A DNA stretch of 54,227 nt, taken from an uncultured Oscillospiraceae bacterium. GTDB lineage: Bacteria > Bacillota > Clostridia > Oscillospirales > Oscillospiraceae. The stretch lies in NCBI GenBank assembly GCA_934630495.1, contig CAKTVW010000012.1:1-54227 (forward strand), given 5' to 3'. The translations under genes and the position numbers were made by a program. The notes beneath the pieces are model-generated. The model was not told the DNA's origin. It did not search any database and worked only from the letters and a program-made list of their open reading frames with translations. How positions within the stretch are numbered: the first letter of the stretch is position 1; every line of letters begins with the position of its first letter. Of the stretch, positions 1 to 7,274 are shown in pieces.

Positions 1-129
1 GTGCTTTCGCACGATGCGAGTGTGCGTAGCACACGGGATTCTTGATTAAATCTTTTAATCAAGAATCAGTATTAATCGTACAAAAGGAACCTCGGTTCAG
101 CAAATCCGAAGCATTTTATTTGATATATA
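1..129. repeat. Left-edge palindromes, no gene seen
   Basis: No credible gene lies here. Two inverted repeats are visible: a short one at 20-34 (GTGTGC, 3-base loop, GCACAC) and a perfect 14-bp one at 37-50 and 54-67 (gattcttgattaaa and its complement) with a 3-base loop. The second could be a terminator for a gene left of the window or a protein-binding palindrome. It is AT-rich and lacks a clear T-run, so its role is open. Confidence 0.5.
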
Positions 130-166
130 CGACCGGCACGGGAAATGCCCGTGCCGGTCGCGTTTT
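130..166. terminator. GC-rich hairpin, likely terminator
   Basis: A perfect 13-bp stem (130-142 with 148-160) encloses a 5-base loop. On the plus strand it is followed by cgtttt, a weak T-run. It sits directly after the reconstructed stop codon of the lipoprotein gene on the minus strand, so it may serve both directions. Confidence 0.55.
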
Positions 167-621
167 AGGTCATAGCCAATGCGTACCAAATTCCGTCCAC
201 TTTCCCCACAATAACAACCCGTTCACGCGTTTCCTCGCTGCGGTGCATCGACCGCACCGATACCGTAAATACAACACCACACGCATCTTTCTATTGGTAA
301 ATATTCGCCGGCCATACGGCTGATGTCATCACATAGATTATCTAAGGCCCTTGCAGAGTCAGTATTACGGATTTCGCCGGTAGCAGTGATTTCAACTGTC
401 GTATCATCATCAACCCAATGACCGACATCCCAACGCTCCAATACATCCGTGTAAAGTTTCGGATGCACGCATCCGCGCAGTTCCTCAGCGCCGCCGAGAA
501 ACACAGCATGGATGAATTTGGTCGCCGCCGCTACTCTCTCATCCTCCGGCTCCTTTTTTGCGCAGCCGAACATTGAAAGCAATGTGACCGCAATAAGCAT
601 CCATACAATAAGTTTTTTCAT
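165..621 (-). pseudogene. Small lipoprotein gene with a one-base frameshift
   Basis: The start at 621 has a good ribosome binding site (AAAGGGAG). The product opens with a lipoprotein signal: a charged MKK start, a hydrophobic stretch and the lipobox LSMFGC, so it would be anchored outside the membrane. In the start frame the protein stops at 223 after 132 residues, and its last 30 or so residues (from RCVWCC onward) look unnatural. One base less in the T-run at 288-290 restores PIEDACGVVFTVSV and a continuous ending GKVDGIWYALAMT, with the stop at 165-167. That ending resembles the last strands of an NTF2-like/DUF4878-type lipoprotein domain (...VVKVDGKWY). The gene is therefore a recent pseudogene, a phase-variable gene or a sequencing error. 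Function unknown. It is divergent from the XRE regulator at 736. Confidence 0.7.
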
Positions 622-664
622 GTTGTTCTCCCTTTCATTATGTATTATGTTCTTGCTATTACTT

Positions 665-694
665 ATTATAATAGCAATACCTTGTGTTTGTCAA
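665..694 (-). promoter_or_regulatory. Sigma-A promoter for the lipoprotein gene
   Basis: On the minus strand TTGACA (694-689), an 18-base spacer and TATAAT (670-665) point at the lipoprotein start at 621. Both hexamers are perfect. The -10 overlaps a plus-strand TATAAT at 667-672, so the divergent regulator may use the same spot, though no good plus-strand -35 is visible. Confidence 0.75.
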
Positions 695-735
695 GTCCGC
701 TTTTAGATAAAATAAAAGCAAGGACGGTGATTCAC

Positions 736-1080
736 TTGCGTGAGAAAAAAGAGATCAACATTCAGATCGGAGAACACATCAAAGCGGCACGAGAAAGCCG
801 ACAGCTTACACAGGAACGGCTGGCCGAAGAGATCGACGTATCTCCGCAGTATATTTCCGATTTAGAGCGCGGCGTCGTCGGTGTCTCCATTGCGACATTA
901 AAAAAGATCTGTCTGGCGCTCCGCGTTTCCAGCGATCAGATCCTCTTCGACGCTGCTTCAAACGATATTCTGCTTCCCGTTGTAGAAAAATGCCGCAGTC
1001 TATCTCAAGCGCACCTTGAGATTCTCTGCGACATTATCGAAAAATATCTTACCGCTGTTTCTCTTTATCCTGAAACATAA
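736..1080 (+). CDS. XRE-family helix-turn-helix regulator
   Basis: A protein of about 114 residues with a Cro/C1-type helix-turn-helix: IGEHIKAARESRQLTQERLA, then VSPQYISDLERG and the closing helix ATLKKICLAL, the classic SinR/XRE pattern. The short C-terminal tail (SQAHLEILCDIIEKYL) is probably a dimerisation helix. The open frame reaches back to 640, but AAGGA at 720-724 sits 11 bases before the TTG at 736, and the upstream residues do not look like protein. The GTG at 727 is too close to that site. It probably binds DNA as a dimer; its target is unknown, the divergent lipoprotein promoter being the obvious candidate. A strong bidirectional terminator follows. Confidence 0.85.
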   Translation: MREKKEINIQIGEHIKAARESRQLTQERLAEEIDVSPQYISDLERGVVGVSIATLKKICLALRVSSDQILFDAASNDILLPVVEKCRSLSQAHLEILCDIIEKYLTAVSLYPET

Positions 1081-1129
1081 GATGCTTTATTGCCGCCGCA
1101 CTCCTTCCGAACGGGCGGTCCTGATACTG

Positions 1130-1163
1130 AAAAAGCACCTGCCGATAACGGCAGGTGCTTTTT
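1130..1163. terminator. Bidirectional intrinsic terminator
   Basis: A perfect 15-bp stem (1130-1144 with 1149-1163) closes a 4-base loop. It starts with five A and ends with five T, so it works in both directions. It ends the convergent XRE regulator (plus) and rpsU (minus). Confidence 0.9.
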
Positions 1164-1183
1164 AGCTTTAAGAAACGGGGAGA

Positions 1184-1366
1184 TCAATAGCCTCTTCTCT
1201 TATTCTTGCGCGCAGCTTCGGACTTCTGCTTCCGCTTGAGACTCGGGCTGACATAATGCTCTCTCTTTTTCACTTCGGCAATAACGCCGTCCTTCTGGCA
1301 GCTTCTCTTGAAGCGCTTCAGAGCACTCTCCAAAGACTCGTTCTCTTTGACACGGATCTCAGACAT
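1184..1366 (-). CDS. rpsU: 30S ribosomal protein S21
   Basis: A 60-residue, very basic protein with the S21 signature: MSEIRVKENESLESALKRFK at the start, the conserved REHYVSPSLKRK and an Arg/Lys-rich tail. S21 binds the small-subunit platform near the 3' end of 16S rRNA and helps mRNA recognition. The length is typical of the family. A CGGAGGG ribosome binding site precedes the ATG. It has its own promoter at 1437-1465 and is followed by the terminator at 1130-1163, so it is probably monocistronic, although leuS is read in the same direction just upstream without an obvious terminator between them. Confidence 0.97.
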   Translation of the reverse strand: MSEIRVKENESLESALKRFKRSCQKDGVIAEVKKREHYVSPSLKRKQKSEAARKNKRRGY

Positions 1367-1385
1367 TGATTTCCCTCCCTCCGAC

Positions 1386-1408
1386 GTAACCGGCTCGATC
1401 CAGGTTAC
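1386..1408 (-). promoter_or_regulatory. Small leader hairpin before rpsU
   Basis: In the rpsU leader, GTAACC (1408-1403 on the minus strand) pairs with GGTTAC (1391-1386), and two further G-C pairs are possible past a bulge. It ends about 10 bases before the ribosome binding site. It could be a structured 5' UTR used in ribosomal-protein autoregulation. This is an inference from pairing only. Confidence 0.35.
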
Positions 1409-1436
1409 TTTCAGGGCCGTTCAAACGGCAACAATA

Positions 1437-1465
1437 ATTATAATGACTCCTTGCAAAAAAGTCAA
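1437..1465 (-). promoter_or_regulatory. Sigma-A promoter for rpsU
   Basis: Minus strand TTGACT (1465-1460), 17-base spacer, TATAAT (1442-1437). Transcription would start about 75 bases before the rpsU ATG. Confidence 0.8.
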
Positions 1466-1511
1466 GCAATATCTACAAATTTTTTAATTTTTTTGCGGAA
1501 AACGATTGATT

Positions 1512-3923
1512 TTACTTGACGATGAGGTTGACCAGCTTATTCTTGACAACGATGGTCTTGCGGATCGTGCCCTCCTGCTTGGCAAGGAAGCGGGCGACCT
1601 TTTCGTCGCTCGTTGCGGCGGCGATCACGGCGTCGTCATCCAAATCGGCAGCGACATGGATCTGGCCGCGCAGCTTGCCGTTGACCTGAACGGCCATATC
1701 GATTTCGCTGTCCTTACACTTCGATTCGTCGTAGCTCGGCCAGCTCGAAACCGAACAGATGCCCTCAAAGCCGTGCAGCTCCCAAATTTCGTCGCAGATA
1801 TGCGGCGCGAATGGGCTGAGAAGCTGCAGAAGCGTCTTCAACTCGGCGGCGTTGCAGCCGTTATCGGAAAGCGTGGAGGTCAGCGTCATCAGCGCCGCCA
1901 GGGCGGTGTTGCCCTTGAGCTGGTCAATATCGGACGTGACCTTGCGGATGGTCTTGTGCAGAATGTTCTCGTTCTTGGCAGAGTATGCCGTTTCGTGATC
2001 CGTAACCGTTTCCGCAAGGTTCCAGACCTTATCCAAGAAACGCTTGCAGCCCTTGACCGCATTGGAGGACCACGAAGCCGCCTTTTCAAAGTCGCCGATG
2101 AAGACGATATAGGTCCGCATCGTATCCGCGCCGTATTCGTTGATAACGTCTGTGGGGTTAATGACGTTTCCGCGCGACTTGGACATCTTGATCCCGCCCT
2201 CGCCCAAGATCATGCCGTGGCTGGTACGCTTGGCATACGGCTCTTTGGTCGGCACGACGCCGATGTCGTACAGGAACTTGTGCCAGAAACGGCTGTAGAG
2301 CAGATGGAGCGTCGTATGCTCCATGCCGCCGTTGTACCAGTCCACGGGGCTCCAATATTCCAGCGCCTCTCTTGAGGCCAGTGCCTCGTCGTTGTGCGGG
2401 TCCATATAACGCAGATAGTACCACGAGGAGCCTGCCCACTGGGGCATGGTGTCCGTTTCGCGCTTGGCCGGGCCGCCGCAGCACGGACAGGTCGTGTTGA
2501 CCCAATCGGTCATGGCCGCCAAGGGAGAATGGCCGTCGTCGGTCGGCTCGTAGCTCTCGACCTCGGGCAGAAGCAGCGGCAGCTCACTTTCGGGCAGCGG
2601 CACGGTGCCGCACTTTGGGCAGTGTACGATGGGGATCGGATCGCCCCAGTAGCGCTGACGGGAGAATACCCAGTCGCGCAGCTTGTAATTTTCCTTCTTT
2701 TGTCCGATGCCCTTTTCCGTCAGGTATGCAACGATCGCTTTTTTCGCCTCTTCGACGCTCATGCCGTCGAGGAAGCCGGAATTGACCATCACGCCGGTCG
2801 CACAGTCGGTAAAGGCAGCCTCTTCGACGTTGCCGCCCTTGACGACCTCGATGATCCCGCAGCCGAATTTCTTGGCAAACGCCCAATCGCGATCGTCATG
2901 GGCCGGAACTGCCATGATCGCACCGGTGCCGTAGGTGGCAAGGACATAGTCGGAAATAAAGATCGGGATCTCCTTTCCGTTGACGGGGTTAATGCCTCGG
3001 ACGCCCTTGAGCATCACGCCGGTCTTATCCTTCGCAAGCTCCGTGCGCTCAAAATCGGACTTTGCCGCCGCTTCGGCCTGATAGGCCTTGATCTCGTCGA
3101 CGTTTTCCAGCCGATCCATCCATTTGCCGAGCAGCGCGTGCTCAGGCGAGAGAACCATGTACGTCGCGCCGAAAAGCGTATCCGGCCGGGTCGTGTAGAT
3201 CAGGATATCGTCGCCCAGCGTAGAGGCAAAGCGCACCTCCGCGCCGGTGGAATGGCCGATCCAGTTGCGCTGCTGGGTCTTGACGCGGTCGATGAAGTCC
3301 ACGCCGTCCAGATCGTCCAGCAGACGCTGTGCATATTTAGTGATCCGCAGCATCCACTGGCTCTGCTCCTTGCGAATCACGGGACTGCCGCAGCGCTCGC
3401 AGACATTGTCCACGACCTCCTCATTTGCAAGAACGCACTTGCAGGAGGTACACCAGTTGACGGGCATCTGCGCCTTGTAGGCAAGGCCGTGCTTATACAT
3501 TTGCAGGAAGATCCACTGGGTCCACTTAAAGTACTTCGGGTCGGTGGTGTTGATCTCGCGGTCCCAATCGAAGCTATAGCCGAGCGCCTTAAGCTGAGAG
3601 CGGAAATTGGCGATATTGTTTTTCGTCACGATTGCGGGATGGACGTGGTTCTTGATCGCAAAGTTTTCCGTGGGCAGACCGAACGCGTCGTAGCCCATGG
3701 GGAACAGCACGTTTTGCCCCTGCATACGGTGCTTGCGGGCGACCACGTCCATCGCGGTATAGGGACGGGCATGACCGACATGCAAACCGACACCCGAGGG
3801 ATACGGGAACTCGATCAGCGCATAGAATTTCTCCTTATCGGCGCCGGTCACAGCCTTGTAAAGCTCTTTTTCTTCCCAAATCTTGTGCCATTTGCTTTCA
3901 ATGGCGGTAAAATCATATTTCAT
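1512..3923 (-). CDS. leuS: Leucyl-tRNA synthetase
   Basis: A cytosolic class I aminoacyl-tRNA synthetase that charges tRNA-Leu. The 803 residues match the bacterial family. The ATP-binding HVGH motif is at residues 48-51 (after FPYPSGVGL) and KMSKS at 579-583. A zinc-type cysteine set (CTSC ... CERC) lies near residues 150-180, and the CP1 editing domain carries TTRPDTLFGATY. The C-terminal anticodon-binding domain is complete and ends VKNKLVNLIVK. Its start overlaps the rsfS stop by four bases (ATGA), so it is the last gene of the smc-leuS operon. No T-box-like leader is possible inside this overlap, so leucine-specific control would have to act elsewhere. No clear hairpin terminator is seen after it, only AT-rich DNA running into the rpsU promoter. 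Confidence 0.98.
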   Translation of the reverse strand: MKYDFTAIESKWHKIWEEKELYKAVTGADKEKFYALIEFPYPSGVGLHVGHARPYTAMDVVARKHRMQGQNVLFPMGYDAFGLPTENFAIKNHVHPAIVTKNNIANFRSQLKALGYSFDWDREINTTDPKYFKWTQWIFLQMYKHGLAYKAQMPVNWCTSCKCVLANEEVVDNVCERCGSPVIRKEQSQWMLRITKYAQRLLDDLDGVDFIDRVKTQQRNWIGHSTGAEVRFASTLGDDILIYTTRPDTLFGATYMVLSPEHALLGKWMDRLENVDEIKAYQAEAAAKSDFERTELAKDKTGVMLKGVRGINPVNGKEIPIFISDYVLATYGTGAIMAVPAHDDRDWAFAKKFGCGIIEVVKGGNVEEAAFTDCATGVMVNSGFLDGMSVEEAKKAIVAYLTEKGIGQKKENYKLRDWVFSRQRYWGDPIPIVHCPKCGTVPLPESELPLLLPEVESYEPTDDGHSPLAAMTDWVNTTCPCCGGPAKRETDTMPQWAGSSWYYLRYMDPHNDEALASREALEYWSPVDWYNGGMEHTTLHLLYSRFWHKFLYDIGVVPTKEPYAKRTSHGMILGEGGIKMSKSRGNVINPTDVINEYGADTMRTYIVFIGDFEKAASWSSNAVKGCKRFLDKVWNLAETVTDHETAYSAKNENILHKTIRKVTSDIDQLKGNTALAALMTLTSTLSDNGCNAAELKTLLQLLSPFAPHICDEIWELHGFEGICSVSSWPSYDESKCKDSEIDMAVQVNGKLRGQIHVAADLDDDAVIAAATSDEKVARFLAKQEGTIRKTIVVKNKLVNLIVK

Positions 3924-4282
3924 TGCGGCACCTCAAAATTCAGCGGAATTTGATTTGCGTCGTTCCACAGGCGCTCCAGATCGTAGAACTCGCGCGTCTC
4001 GTTGGTAAAGACGTGGACCACAAGGCAGCCGAAGTCGAGCAAGACCCACGTTCCGCCGCGATGTCCCTCGCGGTGCAGCAGCGGCTCGCCCAGCTCGTCG
4101 GCCACAACGGCTTCCACACTGTCGCAGAGCGTTTTGACATGGGGTGCGGAGGTTCCGGTGCAGATCAGGAAATAGTCCGCGATGCTGGTAACGTCGGTGA
4201 CCTCCAGCAGCTTGATGCCGAGTCCCTTACGGTCGTCGAGCACCTTTGCAGCTCTCAAGGCGATCTCTTTTGGTGTATACAT
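3920..4282 (-). CDS. rsfS: Ribosome silencing factor RsfS
   Basis: A 120-residue protein of the RsfS/DUF143 (YbeB, Iojap) family. It binds ribosomal protein L14 on the large subunit and blocks subunit joining when nutrients are short. Family features visible are KKG-like DRKGLGIKLLEV, SIADYFLICTGTSAPHV near the middle, and REGHRGGTWVLLDFGCLVVHVF followed by YDLERLW near the end. A strong AAGGAGGA site precedes the ATG at 4282. The stop overlaps the leuS start, and the LCP gene ends 20 bases upstream. Placement directly after nadD/yqeK-type genes is the usual Firmicutes arrangement. Confidence 0.96.
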   Translation of the reverse strand: MYTPKEIALRAAKVLDDRKGLGIKLLEVTDVTSIADYFLICTGTSAPHVKTLCDSVEAVVADELGEPLLHREGHRGGTWVLLDFGCLVVHVFTNETREFYDLERLWNDANQIPLNFEVPQ

Positions 4283-4302
4283 TTATATTCCTCCTTCATC
4301 TG

Positions 4303-5583
4303 TCAGGGGTTATTTTCGGTAGGCGGCGTCTCGGTCGGCGCATCCGTCGGAGCGTCAGTCGGGGCATCGGTCGGAGCCTCCGTTGAGGACGGCTCGGTCG
4401 GGTCGGTAGGATCGGTAGGATCCTCGGTCTCCTCCGTGCTTTCCTCCGTTTCCTCCTCCGTAGTCGTTCGCTTCGTTGGGAAACCGAACGGCGAATAATT
4501 TCCTTCGGTGCTGCTTCCGGTCTTCTGGCGGAAATTCAGATTGTAGGTCGTAAGCGCACGCGGCAGCGGATTGAAATTATCGTTTATCATGTCCAGAGCT
4601 TCCTTGGTATCGACCTGATAAAAGGAAGTATCGCCGATTTTGACCGTCTCGCCGGGCAGGACGCGGCTGAAGGAGGAAGTGAAGCTGGCGTCCTTCAGCA
4701 GATATCCGAAATACGCAAGCTCGTTGGCCGTCATATCGGTCGTTGATGCGGCGGCCAGCTTCTGTGCATCCTCGAGTATCGTCTCCTGACGGCTCACCAG
4801 CGCATCCAGAATCGCAAGGATGAATTGCCTCTGGACCTGTGCGGAATCCGTCTCGATCTCTTCAAAATCGTCCCGATAGCAAAGCAGCTTGATCGCGTCG
4901 CCGCCCTGAAGGGTCTTCGTCCCCGCCGAAAGCGTACTGTAATCCGGCTCGGACGGCACCGTAAAGGAAAGGCCGCCCGTCAGCTCAAGCGCGGCAGTCA
5001 GGGCGCTTTCGTCGAGGAGATAGTAGTAATCCGGACGGAATCCGAACATTCCGCGAACCGACTCCACGATCGCTTCAAGGCCACGCTTGCTGTCCTTCGA
5101 CTCACGGTAGATCTCGTTGAGCTTCGGCAGCTCGTAGTTGCCGGAAACGTAGGTATCCTTCGGAATGCTCAGAAGCGAAGCGCGGCGCTCGACCGTGTTG
5201 ATACTCAGGAGCATGACCGTATCGGTTTTATCGGTCGTTTCGTCCAGACCGATCAAAACAATATTAAAAATATTGGAATCGTTCTTACTGACCGGAGGCT
5301 GAAGCTCCGGCGCATCCGTGTCCAGCTCTACGGGCGGCTGCACATTGACCTTATAGTTGTATTTGATCTGCGCGGTGTCCGTCTTCGGCTGAGAGACCGT
5401 CTGGTTCTCCGTGCTGTAATTGATGAGCAGCAGCGAGGTCACGACCGCGCCGATAAATACCGCAACGGCCAGCAAAAGCCCGACAAGCCCGTGAGAACCG
5501 CCGTTCTTTCCCCGATCGTGCGTTTCGCGCACAGTCTGCTCGTCCCATTCCTCGAAATTTTCGGGATCATGATTATCCTTCAT
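4303..5583 (-). CDS. LytR-CpsA-Psr family wall-polymer ligase
   Basis: About 426 residues. LCP proteins transfer lipid-linked teichoic acid or capsule precursors onto peptidoglycan outside the membrane. A cytoplasmic acidic start is followed by one transmembrane segment (GLVGLLLAVAVFIGAVV). The LCP core has NIVLIGLDE, DTVMLLSINT, RRASLLSIPKDTYV and a conserved Asp/Arg-rich active site (KLLCYRDDFEEIETD). The last 55 or so residues are Thr/Glu/Asp/Pro-rich (PTDP and PTDA units) from tandem DNA repeats at 4334-4423, like a wall-spanning stalk. I place the start at 5583 (MKDNHDPENF), overlapping the nadD-yqeK stop by 11 bases, because the residues before it are the antisense-like end of that gene. 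It sits at the usual LytR position between yqeK and rsfS. Confidence 0.9.
   Translation of the reverse strand: MKDNHDPENFEEWDEQTVRETHDRGKNGGSHGLVGLLLAVAVFIGAVVTSLLLINYSTENQTVSQPKTDTAQIKYNYKVNVQPPVELDTDAPELQPPVSKNDSNIFNIVLIGLDETTDKTDTVMLLSINTVERRASLLSIPKDTYVSGNYELPKLNEIYRESKDSKRGLEAIVESVRGMFGFRPDYYYLLDESALTAALELTGGLSFTVPSEPDYSTLSAGTKTLQGGDAIKLLCYRDDFEEIETDSAQVQRQFILAILDALVSRQETILEDAQKLAAASTTDMTANELAYFGYLLKDASFTSSFSRVLPGETVKIGDTSFYQVDTKEALDMINDNFNPLPRALTTYNLNFRQKTGSSTEGNYSPFGFPTKRTTTEEETEESTEETEDPTDPTDPTEPSSTEAPTDAPTDAPTDAPTETPPTENNP
4334..4423 (-). repeat. Tandem 12-base and 9-base coding repeats
   Basis: Four 12-base units (4334-4345, 4346-4357, 4358-4369, 4370-4381; plus-strand form GTCGGNGCRTCN) encode the PTDA repeats of the LCP protein. 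Three 9-base units (4397-4423) encode PTD repeats. Such arrays can change copy number by slippage without breaking the frame. Confidence 0.8.
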
Positions 5584-6772
5584 TCGGCTTATTGTTCCTT
5601 TCTTCCAAAAAACGCAGTGCGGCCAGCGAATTGCCGTCGATCTGCGCATGTTTTTCGGTAAGCTGCCGCGCCGTCATCCGCAGGCCGAGCATCAGCGCCG
5701 CGTCAAGCTCCGACCACGTCAGGCGGCGAAGCTCATCGACGCCGTCAAAGTCCCGCGTCGGCTCCATATAATCGGCAAGATAGATGATCTTTTCAAGCAG
5801 CGTCATATCCGCTCTGCCCGTCGTGTGCCATTCGATCGCGCTGCATACGGCATCGTTTTCGCCGAAGATCCGCTTCGCGACAGCCGCGCCGGTCTTGGCA
5901 TGGAGCAGCTTGGGATTCTCGCGCTCAAAGGGGGTTAGTATTATACCATAGTGCTCGCATAATTTCAACTGCTCTTCCCCGGTCAGCGCCTTTGTCACGT
6001 CGTGGAGCATTCCCGCGCGCGCGGCATCCGTCTGATCCGCGCCGTAATGTGCGGCAAGCGCTTTTGCCGTCTGACTGCATCCCTGTACATGGGCGACGCG
6101 CTTCGGCTTGAGCAGCGCAAGGCTGACCCGCGACAGCTCGTCAAACGGGAGCTGCTTCAGGTCGCGCTTTGTGTCGTACAGCCCGTGCGCCAGAATATAG
6201 CGCATGACCGCAGGCTCCAAATAGCTCTCCGCACAGCCGAACGCCAGCATTGCGCGGACGGAGGTGGAAGAATACGGCAGGCAGCGATTCTCTGCCGGAA
6301 CGATCCGCGCGCCGAAGGTGCTTTTCAGCCGTTCGGCGCAGGCGCGGACAGCCGCAAGGTCGTCCTTTCCGCGATAAGCAACGGCGAACACCGCCGCATC
6401 CGCAATCCTCTGCGGCTCGTACCAGCTCTCAAACGAGCAGAACATATCCGTTCCCATGAGCAGGAACAGTTCGTCATGCGGGTATTGTTCCTGCAGCGCC
6501 GCAACGGTATCTGCGGTGTAGCTCGGTCCGTCTCTGCGCAGCTCGATGTCGGAGACCTCGGCATAAGGAAGCTTTTCAAAGGCGAGACGGGTCATGGCAA
6601 GGCGCACGGCGGCGTCCGGCGAATTGGCCGTTAACTGCTTGTGCGGCGGGATCGCGGCCGGGATCAGCAGAACGCGGTCCAGCCCCAGCACACGCTGAAA
6701 CTCCTGCACCGCAAGGACATGACCCAGATGCGGCGGATTAAAGCTTCCGCCGAAGATTCCGATTTTCGCCAT
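5573..6772 (-). CDS. nadD: NadD-YqeK fusion: nicotinate-nucleotide adenylyltransferase + HD hydrolase
   Basis: One 399-residue protein joins two enzymes usually encoded by neighbouring genes. Residues 1-200 are NadD, which makes nicotinate adenine dinucleotide from nicotinate mononucleotide and ATP: GIFGGSFNPPHLGH with HLGH at 15-18, IPPHK near 43, and the SSTSVR motif near 168. Residues 213-399 are a YqeK-type HD domain (diadenosine tetraphosphate hydrolase family): an early His in AHVQGC, the HD pair in MLHDVTK, then LLHAKTGA, AIEWHTTGR and IIYLADYMEP, all expected metal or substrate residues. The start is ATG 6772 with AAGGAG ten bases upstream; the GTG at 6781 is too close to that site. 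There is no stop or start between the domains. It is co-transcribed with yhbY upstream and the LCP gene downstream. Confidence 0.95.
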   Translation of the reverse strand: MAKIGIFGGSFNPPHLGHVLAVQEFQRVLGLDRVLLIPAAIPPHKQLTANSPDAAVRLAMTRLAFEKLPYAEVSDIELRRDGPSYTADTVAALQEQYPHDELFLLMGTDMFCSFESWYEPQRIADAAVFAVAYRGKDDLAAVRACAERLKSTFGARIVPAENRCLPYSSTSVRAMLAFGCAESYLEPAVMRYILAHGLYDTKRDLKQLPFDELSRVSLALLKPKRVAHVQGCSQTAKALAAHYGADQTDAARAGMLHDVTKALTGEEQLKLCEHYGIILTPFERENPKLLHAKTGAAVAKRIFGENDAVCSAIEWHTTGRADMTLLEKIIYLADYMEPTRDFDGVDELRRLTWSELDAALMLGLRMTARQLTEKHAQIDGNSLAALRFLEERNNKPNEG

Positions 6773-6830
6773 GCGCTTCACACTCCTTCTTTATTTCTGA
6801 CGGCGGCAGAGCGCCTATTCCGTGACGGCG

Positions 6831-7274
6831 TTATTTTCCCTGCCTGCGCCGCTCGATCGCGGCCTCGATCGCCGCCTGTCTGAAATATTCGTTGCGGCGT
6901 TCGCGTTCCTCGTGCGCCTTTTTTCTGCGCTCCTGCGCACCGCGGCGAACGGGATTGGAATTTTTCTTTTTCTCGGCGCGGGCCTGTCTTGCGGCCTCCT
7001 GCGCCTTCTTTTCTGACTTTTTATAGAGGACAAATTTAGAGCCGACACACTGAACGCCGTCGGCGCCGATCGCCTCGCAGATCGCGTCGCATACCTCTCT
7101 GGACGAGAGCAGCGCCGTTTCCAGCACTCTGCCCTTGACCAGCTCCCGCGCGGCAAGCTGTGTCCGAGCCTCCTCAAGGATGCTCTCGGTCACGCCGCCC
7201 TTACCGACCATCAGGGTCGTCTCGAGCGTATTCGCCTCGGCGCGAAGCTCCGCACGCTGTTTACTTGTCAGCAT
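6831..7274 (-). CDS. yhbY: YhbY-type RNA-binding protein (CRM domain)
   Basis: 147 residues. The first 95 or so form a CRS1-YhbY (CRM) domain, which binds pre-50S ribosomal RNA: LTSKQRAELRAEANTL, the GKGGVT loop, LVKGRVLE and CVGSKFVLYKKS are all family features. Beyond this lies a 50-residue Lys/Arg/Glu-rich tail that E. coli YhbY (about 97 residues) lacks; it may add RNA contacts. The ATG at 7274 lies inside the end of rdgB (14-base overlap) with an AAAGGAG site, suggesting coupled translation. Confidence 0.93.
   Translation of the reverse strand: MLTSKQRAELRAEANTLETTLMVGKGGVTESILEEARTQLAARELVKGRVLETALLSSREVCDAICEAIGADGVQCVGSKFVLYKKSEKKAQEAARQARAEKKKNSNPVRRGAQERRKKAHEERERRNEYFRQAAIEAAIERRRQGK

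Noticed and set aside
42..323. 93-codon plus-strand frame at the left edge
   Set aside because: It crosses two palindromes and a hairpin and is antisense to the real end of the lipoprotein gene; the sequence is not protein-like.
2394..3953. 519-codon plus-strand frame across leuS
   Set aside because: Antisense shadow of leuS; GC-rich codon pattern opens long mirror frames here. No ribosome binding site and no family.
6773..6781. GTG start for nadD-yqeK
   Set aside because: It is one base from the AAGGAG site; ATG 6772 has proper spacing and the conserved N-terminus.
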